From Cyclobacteriaceae bacterium (GTDB lineage Bacteria; Bacteroidota; Bacteroidia; Cytophagales; Cyclobacteriaceae), in the NCBI GenBank assembly GCA_013140395.1, contig JABFSY010000446.1, positions 1 through 8,041 on the forward strand: a DNA stretch of 8,041 nt, written 5' to 3'. A program made the position numbers and the translations under genes. Shown one piece after another: positions 1 through 6,868 of the stretch (position 1 is the first letter of the stretch; each line of letters opens with the position of its first letter). The notes below the pieces were generated by a model, which saw only the letters and a program-made list of their open reading frames with translations, had not been told where the DNA came from and searched no databases.

Positions 1-876
1 TCGCTGCGATTGTTCTCCGTATACGGTATATCCGGTTGCAAAGAATCCTATGCGATTATCGAATAGTCGTTTACGAGCCGGAATCTTAGGCAAAAGAATC
101 ATAGACGAGTTGATTTCCATGGTGACTACTCCTGCATTGGAGCCAGCAGGAAGTACTGTTGTAGGGAATGGACTTGGTGTCACCGAAGGAGGTGGCGTAA
201 CTGAAGTGTACGTTTTTACCATCTTGATCTCAGTATTGATAGGGAATGACTTGATGCTTTGGATGTAAGAACGATCTGCCTGAAGGGTGGTCAAATTGAA
301 TTGCCTTTTCGTAGAAGGATCCAAAGCAATGAGTTGGTTATCTCCTTTGAAAAAGTCAGTGACATTAATAACTAAAGAAGTGTCTTTGCGGACGGATTTG
401 ATATCAAATGCAGCTGCAATGGGCTCTAAGTTAGAATTGCGCACAGCTTGTTGAATGGGCTTGGTGCTATCCGGGCTCGTATTGATATATAGTGCAGCCC
501 TTAAAAACAATTTGTTGTTAGGTCCTCTTTCCCATCTTAGTACCTGACGATTTTCTTCTTCACCACCGTAGCCTCCTCCAGTGGGTGCTTTTGAAATGCG
601 CGTTACAGCCAAAAACTCTCTGCCAAGAATGGAGTCGGCAATTTCAAAATAATAGTCTTCGTTGATTTTATGGGTGGTGAAAAGCCCTCTTTTGGTTTTA
701 GCTTTTGAAGTGATCAATTGCTTATAGGGCTGAATTCCTCCCTTTTTCTTGGTGGTATCGGATTTGACAGCGGCCGTAGGTGCGGGTGTCGCTTTAGTAT
801 CTTTCTTTTTCTTTTGTGAAAAGGCCGGAGATAGGCATATTAGTAGTCCGAGGAAGAGGGTAAATAACTTTTTCAT
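1..876 (-). CDS. Zinc-dependent metalloprotease, DUF5118/DUF5117 family (N-terminal part, cut by window edge)
   Basis: This frame is open from an ATG at 876 down to base 1 (292 codons, no stop), so the C-terminal part lies outside the window. Residues 1-20 form a Sec signal peptide: two lysines, a hydrophobic core, and a likely cut after AFS. A Lys/Thr/Pro-rich linker of about 25 residues follows. From about residue 48 the sequence matches my knowledge of DUF5118 (KTKRGLFTTHK, then YYFEIADSILGREFLAVTRI at 76-94). It passes into DUF5117 (GGYGGEEE, QVLRWERGPNNKLFLR, VTDFFKGDN, then LLPKIPARKRLFDNRIGFF at 261-279). Full-length members usually have about 800 or more residues and carry the HExxH zinc site in a later domain, so catalysis cannot be confirmed here. 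A Pro-rich stretch at 227-243 is probably a surface loop. The protein should be exported to the periplasm or outer surface; its substrate is unknown. It is divergent from the HAD gene. Confidence 0.88.
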   Translation of the reverse strand, partial: MKKLFTLFLGLLICLSPAFSQKKKKDTKATPAPTAAVKSDTTKKKGGIQPYKQLITSKAKTKRGLFTTHKINEDYYFEIADSILGREFLAVTRISKAPTGGGYGGEEENRQVLRWERGPNNKLFLRAALYINTSPDSTKPIQQAVRNSNLEPIAAAFDIKSVRKDTSLVINVTDFFKGDNQLIALDPSTKRQFNLTTLQADRSYIQSIKSFPINTEIKMVKTYTSVTPPPSVTPSPFPTTVLPAGSNAGVVTMEINSSMILLPKIPARKRLFDNRIGFFATGYTVYGEQSQR

Positions 877-1081
877 TATTTTTATTTAATGGTTAACTAT
901 TCAACTGGCAAGTAAACAAAAAACCCTGTGCCTAGTTTATTTTGAGGAGCACTTCCCTTACTAGATTGTGATGAATGGTAGAATTGCCTAGCTTTCTTCC
1001 CTAATAATCGGTTTAGCGCTATGTTTTGATTTGCAACCTATTTGGATCTGACCAATAAGCCTGGATATAGTACCTTATTAT
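877..1081. promoter_or_regulatory. Divergent intergenic region, presumably holding two promoters
   Basis: This 205-bp A/T-rich gap lies between the start codons of the metalloprotease (leftward) and the HAD gene (rightward), so promoters for both should be here. I find no full TTTG/TAnnTTTG pair on either strand. The closest plus-strand match is TATGTTTT at 1020-1027 (7 of 8 to TAnnTTTG), about 55 bases before the HAD start, but it has no TTG at the right spacing. The bases just before the metalloprotease ATG are A-rich (AAATAAAAATA), as is common in Bacteroidota leaders. No hairpin, RNA gene or small ORF stands out. The regulatory role is inferred from gene orientation only. Confidence 0.4.
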
Positions 1082-1774
1082 ATGAGTCTAACAAGAATAA
1101 AAGTAATTGCTTTCGATGCAGATGACACTTTGTGGCATAATGAGCACTATTTTCAAGAAGTAGAACATAAGTTTTGCGAGATGTTGGAAGAATACCTACC
1201 GCAACATACGATAGAACGTGAATTATTGCAGACAGAAATGAAAAATGTTTCGTTGTACGGGTATGGAATTAAGTCATTCATTTTGTCGATGATCGAGACA
1301 GCTATTCGTATTTCTGATAAAACAATTCAGGTAAGTGTGGTCGAGCGGATTATTCAACTCGGCAGGGAAATGTTGGATAAGCCTATTGAAAAAATGGATA
1401 GTGTAGATGAGGTGCTGCGTCTGCTTAAAGAAAAATATAGATTGGTCGTTGCCACCAAAGGAGATTTGTTAGATCAGGAAAGGAAATTGAAAAAGTCCGA
1501 ACTGGAACATTTTTTTCACCACATTGAAATCATGTCTGAGAAGGGCGAAGGCGATTATGCAAAATTGATCAAACATTTAGATATCAAACCTGAGGAGTTT
1601 TTGATGATTGGCAACTCGCTAAAGTCAGACGTGCTTCCGGTATTGGCGTTAGGTGGGCATGGTTTTCATATTCCTTATCATATTACCTGGGGACATGAGA
1701 AAGTGGACAAAATTATAGACCATCCTAATTTTAAAGAGTTTGGAAAATTATCTGAAATAGTAGACCATTTATAG
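1082..1774 (+). CDS. HAD-superfamily hydrolase (probable phosphatase)
   Basis: This 230-residue cytosolic protein has all the haloacid dehalogenase landmarks. Motif I is FDADDTLW at 11-18, with D12 as nucleophile and D14 as acid/base. Motif II is VVATKGD at 122-128, with T125. The motif III lysine is probably K154 in SEKGEGDY. Motif IV is IGNSLKSD at 176-183, with D183 as a Mg2+ ligand. Residues 19-105 form a helical C1-type cap between motifs I and II. Length and motif spacing fit the YjjG/COG1011-like group that hydrolyses phosphomonoesters such as nucleotides, and the tail with [19 protein letters not shown] is typical of one widespread uncharacterised branch of it. The substrate cannot be read from sequence. 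The ATG at 1082 lies 11 residues before motif I, as expected. The VF530 gene starts 5 bp after its stop, so the two are almost certainly co-transcribed. Confidence 0.92.
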   Translation: MSLTRIKVIAFDADDTLWHNEHYFQEVEHKFCEMLEEYLPQHTIERELLQTEMKNVSLYGYGIKSFILSMIETAIRISDKTIQVSVVERIIQLGREMLDKPIEKMDSVDEVLRLLKEKYRLVVATKGDLLDQERKLKKSELEHFFHHIEIMSEKGEGDYAKLIKHLDIKPEEFLMIGNSLKSDVLPVLALGGHGFHIPYHITWGHEKVDKIIDHPNFKEFGKLSEIVDHL

Positions 1775-1779
1775 CTTAC

Positions 1780-1995
1780 ATGGAAGAACAAAAGAACAAT
1801 CCATTACATGGGAAAACACTAGAGATGATCTTGAAACATTTGGTTGATCTCTATGGGTGGGAAGATTTGTGCAGCATTATCAAAATCAACTGTTTTAATT
1901 TTGATCCGAGCATTAAATCCAGTTTGGTATTTTTAAGAAAGACGCCTTGGGCACGTAAGAAAGTGGAGGATTTGTATATTGATTCACTTAGGTGA
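1780..1995 (+). CDS. VF530/DUF2132 family small protein, putative DNA-binding
   Basis: This 71-residue protein is essentially one VF530 domain (Pfam DUF2132), named after a Vibrio fischeri protein whose structure suggested DNA binding; the cellular role is unknown as far as I am aware. Hallmarks seen are [13 protein letters not shown] at 6-18, LYGWEDL at 24-30, and [18 protein letters not shown] at 42-59, followed by a short helix KKVEDLY. The length equals the usual family length, so the gene looks complete. There is no signal peptide or membrane segment. The basic C-terminal half (KSS, RK, ARKK) fits nucleic-acid contact, but that is inference. Only 5 bp separate it from the HAD gene, which suggests co-transcription and possibly translational coupling. 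Its stop lies 15 bp from the stop of the convergent asnB. Confidence 0.9.
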   Translation: MEEQKNNPLHGKTLEMILKHLVDLYGWEDLCSIIKINCFNFDPSIKSSLVFLRKTPWARKKVEDLYIDSLR

Positions 1996-2013
1996 TTCAA
2001 TATTCAACATTCA
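1995..2013. repeat. Three ATTCA units at 7-bp spacing across the convergent gene ends
   Basis: ATTCA occurs at 1995-1999, 2002-2006 and 2009-2013, that is, with a 7-bp period. The array touches the stop codons of both the VF530 gene and asnB and fills the gap between them. It does not form a hairpin and is not followed by a T-run, so it is not an evident intrinsic terminator. It may be chance in an A/T-rich gap. Confidence 0.3.
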
Positions 2014-3912
2014 GACTTTGATATGTTTCTTCCACCACCATTGAAATACCACGAGCCCCCAGATCCGTGCATGAATGTCTCCGGGGTTTGATGAAAATAG
2101 TTGCTTTTTCAATTTTTCGATTTCGGTATACTCAAAAATGTCTTGTTCTTGAATGAGTTTTTTAGAAAGCAAATCATCGACTATCAATGATTTCATTTCG
2201 TTTCTAAACCATTTGAGTAGAGGGACTTCAAACCCTTTTTTGGGTCTATTATAAAGTTGAGGCGGCAATAGCTCTTTGAACGCATCTTGCAAAATCCGTT
2301 TTCGAATTTTCGAGTTAATTTTATAATCTCCGGGTAGAGAGAAAATAAAATTAACCACTTCGTAATCCAGAAAGGGAACGCGCACCTCTAAACCATTGGC
2401 CATGCTCATTAAATCAACTTTGTTGAGCATATCATTGGGCAAGACCAAGTTCATGTCCGTTAGTAGAACATCATTGATGCTGGAATCTGAGGGAATTGTT
2501 TTCAGGATTTCGGACTTGCGACCGTTATATACCTCGCTTTGAAGTTTTTCCTTGCTTGCGCTGCTGAGCAATGAGTGAACTTCGTTTTCATTGGCAAACC
2601 GAGCCCAATGCCAATAACGTTCTTGGGGTGAAAACTTCATTCCCTCACCAAATCGCTTTAGTTGGCGAATTTTATTGGAGATAGGATTATTACGCGAGGA
2701 AGGAATAGCGTTCCAAAGTGGCAAAAGATTCTTGGCTGCACTTTCTTTTAGGCCTGGTTGAAATGACTTTAGAAACGCTTCATGCTTATTGTAGCCGGCC
2801 AGTAGTTCATCGGCTCCATCACCCGATAGAGCAACGGTAGCATGCTTACGTGTTTCCTGACTTAGAATATAAACCGCAATGGCAGACGAATCAGCGAAGG
2901 GCTCATCGATATAATCTAATATGGAATGCACATGGCGATATAAATCGTCATTTGTTAATGAGAAAACGGTGTGTTCGGTGTTGAAATGCTTGGCCACCAG
3001 ACGGGCATACTCGGTTTCATCAAAAAAGGCTTCGTCACGAAACCCGATAGAGAAGGTGTGCAGATCAGGTTTGTGTTTGCTCGCCAAACCAACGATCACC
3101 GATGAATCAATCCCTCCACTTAGAAAGGCGCCCAACGGTACGTCAGCAATCAATCTTCGCTGCACGGATGCCTCCAACAACGATTGAAGATTTTTCTTCG
3201 CGTCATCGTAAGAATTGTAGCTAAGCGAATTTCTTTCGTAAGGGATTTTGTAGTAATAACTAATAGTGAATTGCTTTTTGCTGATAGTTGCGTAATGCCC
3301 CGGCATTAGTTTTTTGACATTTGTAAAAATGGTATCCGGAGCGGGAATATAGTTCAGTTGGAGATAGGTATTCAAGGAAGAATAATCCAATGTCTTTTCA
3401 ATCCCATACGCCAGAATTGATTTCATTTCTGAAGCGAAGAGGAATTTGTCTTCGTCAAACAGGTACAGCAATGGCTTGATGCCATAACGATCACGCGCTA
3501 TGAATAGGGTTTGTTCTTGTTTATCATAGATACAAAATGCAAAGAACCCATTCAGTTTGTTAAGACATTTTTCCTTTTCAAGGATGAATAACTTCAATAA
3601 AACTTCCGTGTCCGAATGTGTTGTAAATGTTACTCCTTTGGACTCAAGTTCTTTTTTTAGTTCTTGAAAGTTAAAGATCTCTCCATTGAAGACAATGGCG
3701 TATCGTTGTTCTTCATCCCACAAGGGTTGATGAGCTGCGGCACTCGTGTCAATGATAGAAAGCCTTCGATGCCCTAGTCCAACAAACTGGTCGGTATAAA
3801 TACCCTGGTGATCAGGCCCTCTTTTACTTAATGCGGCTGTGGCAGCCGTTACGTTGATAAGATTGAATTTGCCGACTAGATTGAAAGCAAGAATGCCTGT
3901 TATGCCACACAT
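2011..3912 (-). CDS. asnB: Asparagine synthetase, glutamine-hydrolysing
   Basis: This 633-residue cytosolic enzyme makes asparagine from aspartate, ATP and glutamine. The start is the ATG at 3912 because it gives MCGITGI: Cys2 becomes the N-terminal nucleophile of the class II glutaminase after Met removal. The same frame could begin 18 codons earlier at a TTG (3966), but that would bury the Cys. The glutaminase domain covers about residues 2-165, with RGPDHQG (31-37), GHRRLSIID, FNGEIFN (75-81) and SDTE (100-103). The synthetase domain follows, with the ATP-binding loop FLSGGIDSS (263-271), EPFADSSAI, LSGDGADELLAGY (362-374), NDMLNKVDLMSMANGLEVRVP and KKGFEVPLLKWF near the C-terminus. Length matches Bacillus AsnB-type enzymes (about 630) rather than E. 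coli AsnB (554). Some relatives amidate other carboxylates in polysaccharide or secondary pathways, but no such genes are adjacent, so asparagine synthesis is the simplest reading. Confidence 0.95.
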   Translation of the reverse strand: MCGITGILAFNLVGKFNLINVTAATAALSKRGPDHQGIYTDQFVGLGHRRLSIIDTSAAAHQPLWDEEQRYAIVFNGEIFNFQELKKELESKGVTFTTHSDTEVLLKLFILEKEKCLNKLNGFFAFCIYDKQEQTLFIARDRYGIKPLLYLFDEDKFLFASEMKSILAYGIEKTLDYSSLNTYLQLNYIPAPDTIFTNVKKLMPGHYATISKKQFTISYYYKIPYERNSLSYNSYDDAKKNLQSLLEASVQRRLIADVPLGAFLSGGIDSSVIVGLASKHKPDLHTFSIGFRDEAFFDETEYARLVAKHFNTEHTVFSLTNDDLYRHVHSILDYIDEPFADSSAIAVYILSQETRKHATVALSGDGADELLAGYNKHEAFLKSFQPGLKESAAKNLLPLWNAIPSSRNNPISNKIRQLKRFGEGMKFSPQERYWHWARFANENEVHSLLSSASKEKLQSEVYNGRKSEILKTIPSDSSINDVLLTDMNLVLPNDMLNKVDLMSMANGLEVRVPFLDYEVVNFIFSLPGDYKINSKIRKRILQDAFKELLPPQLYNRPKKGFEVPLLKWFRNEMKSLIVDDLLSKKLIQEQDIFEYTEIEKLKKQLFSSNPGDIHARIWGLVVFQWWWKKHIKV

Positions 3913-3920
3913 ACAGTAAT

Positions 3921-3950
3921 CAAAATGAAAGGTTGGTGTGCATGTACCAA
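3921..3950 (-). promoter_or_regulatory. Possible Bacteroidota-type promoter for asnB
   Basis: On the minus strand, TTG (3950-3948) is followed after 19 bp by TCATTTTG (3928-3921). This resembles the Bacteroidota -33 TTG / -7 TAnnTTTG pair, with one mismatch in the -7 element. Transcription would start about 3-8 bases further on, immediately before the ATG at 3912, giving a leaderless or nearly leaderless mRNA. That would agree with the lack of any purine-rich ribosome binding site before this ATG. It rests on a single motif match. Confidence 0.3.
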
Positions 3951-3965
3951 GTATTGGTTTGCACA
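3937..3965 (-). other. Imperfect hairpin in the leader of asnB, downstream of the M16 gene pair
   Basis: The sequence folds as an outer 6-bp stem TGTGCA/TGCACA, a small asymmetric internal loop (3 against 1 base), an inner 5-bp stem ACCAA/TTGGT and a 3-base loop. It lies 37 bp after the stop of the non-catalytic M16 gene and 24 bp before the asnB ATG. On the minus strand a moderately T-rich stretch (CTTTCATTTTG) begins a few bases after it, not the clean T-run of a strong intrinsic terminator. It may be a weak terminator, a leader structure or an inverted-repeat protein site. Confidence 0.35.
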
Positions 3966-4002
3966 ACTTTGAGAATAGGTGATCTACTTGTCAAGGTGAT
4001 GT

Positions 4003-5436
4003 TTACAACTTGGGCTTCTTACCAAGCACATCTTCTACCAAAACAAAATTGATCGTTCCTAAATTCAACTTTTTTATTCCAGCTTCAATCTTGGAACGAT
4101 CACCCACTATCACTACAAGCATATTGTCGGGCAGAATATATTTCTTTGCCGATGATTCAAGTTCTTTTTTTGAAACAACAAGCACCTTTTCGATGTAGGA
4201 GTTGAAATAATTGTCTGGCAGTTGGTTTAGAAAAAGATCACCAAGCGCATCGGCCAAATTTGCGTTTGTTTCAAAATCTCCGGCATAACCTAGTGCATTG
4301 TAGCTTTTGCCTCTATTTACTTCTTCACTTGGAATCGGCATTCGTATTTTTTTGAATTCATTGAAGAACTCCCCAAGCGCAGGACCCGTTACGTCAGTCT
4401 GTACGGACGAACTGGCAATGAATGGGCTAGGCACATTCCAAAAACTAAAAGACGAGCCTGCACCATAAGCATAACCATGTTGCTCGCGAAGGTTGTTGTT
4501 TAGTCTTGACGTAAATGAGCCACCTAAAATTGTGTTGAGTGCATTTAGTGCGTAGTAGTCTACATTTGATCTTTCAGGCCCCAGTCTTCCAATTCGAATC
4601 ACTGATTGTGCGGCTCCAGGTTTATCTACAACATAGATAGGACGTCCCTTTACTTGGGAAGGAGTAGGCCTTGTTTTCTTTATCAACGCACTTGAGCCCA
4701 GCGAGGCGAAATACTTTTCTAATATAGGTTGAATACTACCTTGTGTTACATCGCCAACAACAATTAGTTTGCTGTTGCCCGTGGTAAAATGCAATTTGTG
4801 AAAAGCCACCAATTCTTCTCGGCTATAGGATCGTATTGAGTTTTCATTGGCAAACCGACCGTAAGGACTTGCTTCAGTAAACATATACTTATTAAAGGCT
4901 CTTGTCGCAATAGTGTTCGGATCGTCATAGTTTTGAAGAAGACCATTTAAACGTAGCTTTTGTATGCGTTCAATCTCAGCAGCAGAAAAATTGGGTTTCA
5001 ACGCGATGGTGCTCATAAGCGCCAACACCGCGTCTAATTTTGAAACAGGGGCAGCGCAGTTAACTTCTGAATAGAATGAGCGACTCATTGTTCTTATTTC
5101 GGCACCCAAAAATTCTATTTCATCGGCTAGCTGGAGGGCGTCATAGGTACCCGCTCCTTCATCTAGCAGATCCATGGCAAAGCTGGTAATTCCTTCTTTG
5201 CCAAGGGGGTCGTCAAAAGAGCCCGTTTGTATCAACAAGTTGACTTGTACCAACGGGACATTGTGTTTTTCCATTAACAAAACCGAAAGACCATTAGACA
5301 GTGTGAATCTTTGAAGAACAGGAAGTTGCAAGGGCTTAACTTTTCCAAGTGGTGGCGGTGTACTTCGATCAGGTGCTTGGGTATAGCCGATCTGTAGCGT
5401 CAACAAGAAAAGGAAGAAGGTGGATATTTTTTTCAT
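4003..5436 (-). CDS. M16 family peptidase-like protein, non-catalytic subunit
   Basis: This 477-residue exported protein has a signal peptide at about 1-19 (MKKISTFFLFLLTL core, likely cut after YTQ or nearby). It has two M16 folds: an N-terminal half at about 40-185 and a C-terminal half at about 205-390. Where active enzymes have HxxEH, this one reads SFAMD (85-89) inside GITSFAMDLLDEG, so both His and the Glu are gone and it cannot bind the catalytic zinc. The C-terminal half keeps GGSFTSRLNNNLREQHGYAYG (305-325), whose Arg311 and Tyr322 correspond to the R/Y pair that helps hold substrate peptide. This split is the established pattern for bacterial heterodimeric M16 enzymes, in which one chain supplies zinc and the other supplies R/Y. 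The catalytic partner ends 7 bp upstream, implying coupled translation and equal amounts. Envelope location is inferred from the signal peptide; the substrate is unknown. Confidence 0.93.
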   Translation of the reverse strand: MKKISTFFLFLLTLQIGYTQAPDRSTPPPLGKVKPLQLPVLQRFTLSNGLSVLLMEKHNVPLVQVNLLIQTGSFDDPLGKEGITSFAMDLLDEGAGTYDALQLADEIEFLGAEIRTMSRSFYSEVNCAAPVSKLDAVLALMSTIALKPNFSAAEIERIQKLRLNGLLQNYDDPNTIATRAFNKYMFTEASPYGRFANENSIRSYSREELVAFHKLHFTTGNSKLIVVGDVTQGSIQPILEKYFASLGSSALIKKTRPTPSQVKGRPIYVVDKPGAAQSVIRIGRLGPERSNVDYYALNALNTILGGSFTSRLNNNLREQHGYAYGAGSSFSFWNVPSPFIASSSVQTDVTGPALGEFFNEFKKIRMPIPSEEVNRGKSYNALGYAGDFETNANLADALGDLFLNQLPDNYFNSYIEKVLVVSKKELESSAKKYILPDNMLVVIVGDRSKIEAGIKKLNLGTINFVLVEDVLGKKPKL

Positions 5437-5443
5437 GGCTGAT

Positions 5444-6799
5444 TTAGTTTTTGATGGCCGCTAGTTCTTTTTTGCCTTCGGGAACGATGCTCATGACAAC
5501 ACGAGCGTCTGTTCCAAGGTATTTCCGGGCCGCGGCCGAAAGATCTGTCGCGCCAATAGCTTTGTATCGTTGCAGATCTTCGTTAAAGTAGTCGGGGTTT
5601 CCAGTATAATAGTAATAGTAGTTTAATTGATTGGCTTTCCCGCTAAATCCACCGGCACTTTCTACCTGAGCAATAAAGCCCGATTCAAATTGATTTTTAA
5701 TACGTTCCACCTCACGGTTCGAAGGTGCTTCTAGTTTTATTTTTTGAATTTCTTCCTCTACCACTTTTTCCAATTGCGTCAGTGTTACGTTGGGCCTGGC
5801 AGTTACGGTGATGTAAAACTCACTCGACAACTTTGACGAACCCTGATAGGACGAAACGTTTTGAGCAATCTGAAGATCGTATACTAGCTTCTTATACAAG
5901 CGCGAATTTTTACCGCCTGCCAAAAGACTAGCAAGTAGATCCATTTCTGCATTGCCGGGTTGAAAGCAGGGCGGTGTTAACCAAACCAATTGTAAGCGTG
6001 GAAGTTGAACCATATCCTCCATCACCACGCGTTTTTCTGTTGTGAGTAGCGGTGTATGCGCTGTCACCACTTCCTTTGGGAGAGACGCAGGTACGTCACT
6101 AAACCATTTTTCAACGGATTTGCGCGCCTCAGCTAAATCTATATCGCCTGCGATACAAAGAGACGCATTGGCAGGTGAATAATATTGTGTAAAAAAGTCG
6201 ACCACATCCTGTAAACTGGCAGCCGTCAAATCTTCCATTGATCCTATGACAGGCCATGAGTAGGGGTGGCCTTTCGGGTAAAGCAAGGCGGGAAGTTCAA
6301 GCCCCGCTTTTCCGTACGGCCTGTTTTCATAGGACTGTCTTCGTTCATTTTTTACCACATCACGCTGACCATCCACGGTTTTGCTTGTCAACGATTGCTT
6401 TAGAAATCCCATTCGGTCTGATTCTAGAAACAATGCCAGGTCTAATGCATTGCTCGGAAGATCTTCATAGTAATTGGTTCTGTCTTCAGTCGTTGACCCA
6501 TTATTGCTGGCACCAGCAGCCTCGAGCCATTCATCAAATTTTCCTTCGGGCACGTTCTGAGAGCCTTCGAACAAAATATGTTCGAACAAATGTGCAAAGC
6601 CCGTGCGGCCCGTCTTTTCGCTACCAGAACCTACGTGATACCATACATTCACGCTAATTCTAGGCACCGTTGCATCTTGATGCAAAATGACATTTAATCC
6701 ATTGGGTAGTGTAAACTGTTCATAAGCCACTTTCAATTCCTGAGAGAAAGATGCTGTGGCGAATAGTAAAAAGAAGAATGTCATTCTAATAGCTCTCAT
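5444..6799 (-). CDS. M16 family zinc metallopeptidase, catalytic subunit
   Basis: This 451-residue secreted peptidase is of the insulinase/processing-peptidase type. Residues 1-20 look like a signal peptide (MRAIRM, then a Phe/Leu core, FSQ). I keep the first ATG because the second, at codon 6, would remove both arginines before the core. The inverted zinc motif HLFEH is at 70-74 in GFAHLFEHILFEGS: H70 and H74 bind zinc and E73 activates water. E152 in KNERRQSYENRPYG is the third ligand, after 77 intervening residues, close to the family norm. The N-terminal M16 domain spans about 25-170 and the C-terminal M16_C domain about 195-375. At the R/Y position of the C-terminal half it reads GGKNSRLYKKLVYDLQIAQ, which keeps Arg300 but not the usual GxxY/xxY tyrosine arrangement, consistent with the partner chain doing that job. 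It heads the M16 pair, 69 bp after the DUF1080 gene. Confidence 0.95.
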   Translation of the reverse strand: MRAIRMTFFFLLFATASFSQELKVAYEQFTLPNGLNVILHQDATVPRISVNVWYHVGSGSEKTGRTGFAHLFEHILFEGSQNVPEGKFDEWLEAAGASNNGSTTEDRTNYYEDLPSNALDLALFLESDRMGFLKQSLTSKTVDGQRDVVKNERRQSYENRPYGKAGLELPALLYPKGHPYSWPVIGSMEDLTAASLQDVVDFFTQYYSPANASLCIAGDIDLAEARKSVEKWFSDVPASLPKEVVTAHTPLLTTEKRVVMEDMVQLPRLQLVWLTPPCFQPGNAEMDLLASLLAGGKNSRLYKKLVYDLQIAQNVSSYQGSSKLSSEFYITVTARPNVTLTQLEKVVEEEIQKIKLEAPSNREVERIKNQFESGFIAQVESAGGFSGKANQLNYYYYYTGNPDYFNEDLQRYKAIGATDLSAAARKYLGTDARVVMSIVPEGKKELAAIKN

Positions 6800-6868
6800 C
6801 TGATTAAAAATTTAGTGTGTTGAAGTTAGCAATAAATGATCTGAAACAAAAAAGAACAGGGTAGTATG

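Noticed and set aside
50..268. 72-codon plus-strand frame at the left edge
   Set aside because: It is antisense to the DUF5117 metalloprotease, whose frame is open across the whole stretch and matches its family.
2921..3187. 88-codon plus-strand frame
   Set aside because: It is antisense to the ATP-binding region of asnB, with no family resemblance and no leader.
4010..4198. 62-codon plus-strand frame
   Set aside because: It is antisense to the C-terminal end of the non-catalytic M16 gene and has low-complexity Ser/Thr content typical of shadow frames.
4764..4946. 60-codon minus-strand frame
   Set aside because: It overlaps the non-catalytic M16 gene in another frame, where the M16 reading is continuous and conserved.
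4003..5436. Non-catalytic M16 gene as a decayed pseudogene
   Set aside because: The frame is intact and full length, the R/Y motif is kept, and loss of HxxEH is the normal state for this subunit type.
6256..6657. 133-codon open frame on the plus strand
   Set aside because: It lies wholly antisense to the catalytic M16 gene over the conserved HLFEH region, and its product (Cys/His/Arg-rich, no recognisable domain) looks like a shadow frame.
6800..6868. Promoter before the catalytic M16 gene (TAAATTTT about 13 bases before the ATG)
   Set aside because: The -7-like match has no TTG at 17-23 bp; the nearest is at 15 bp, so I do not call it.
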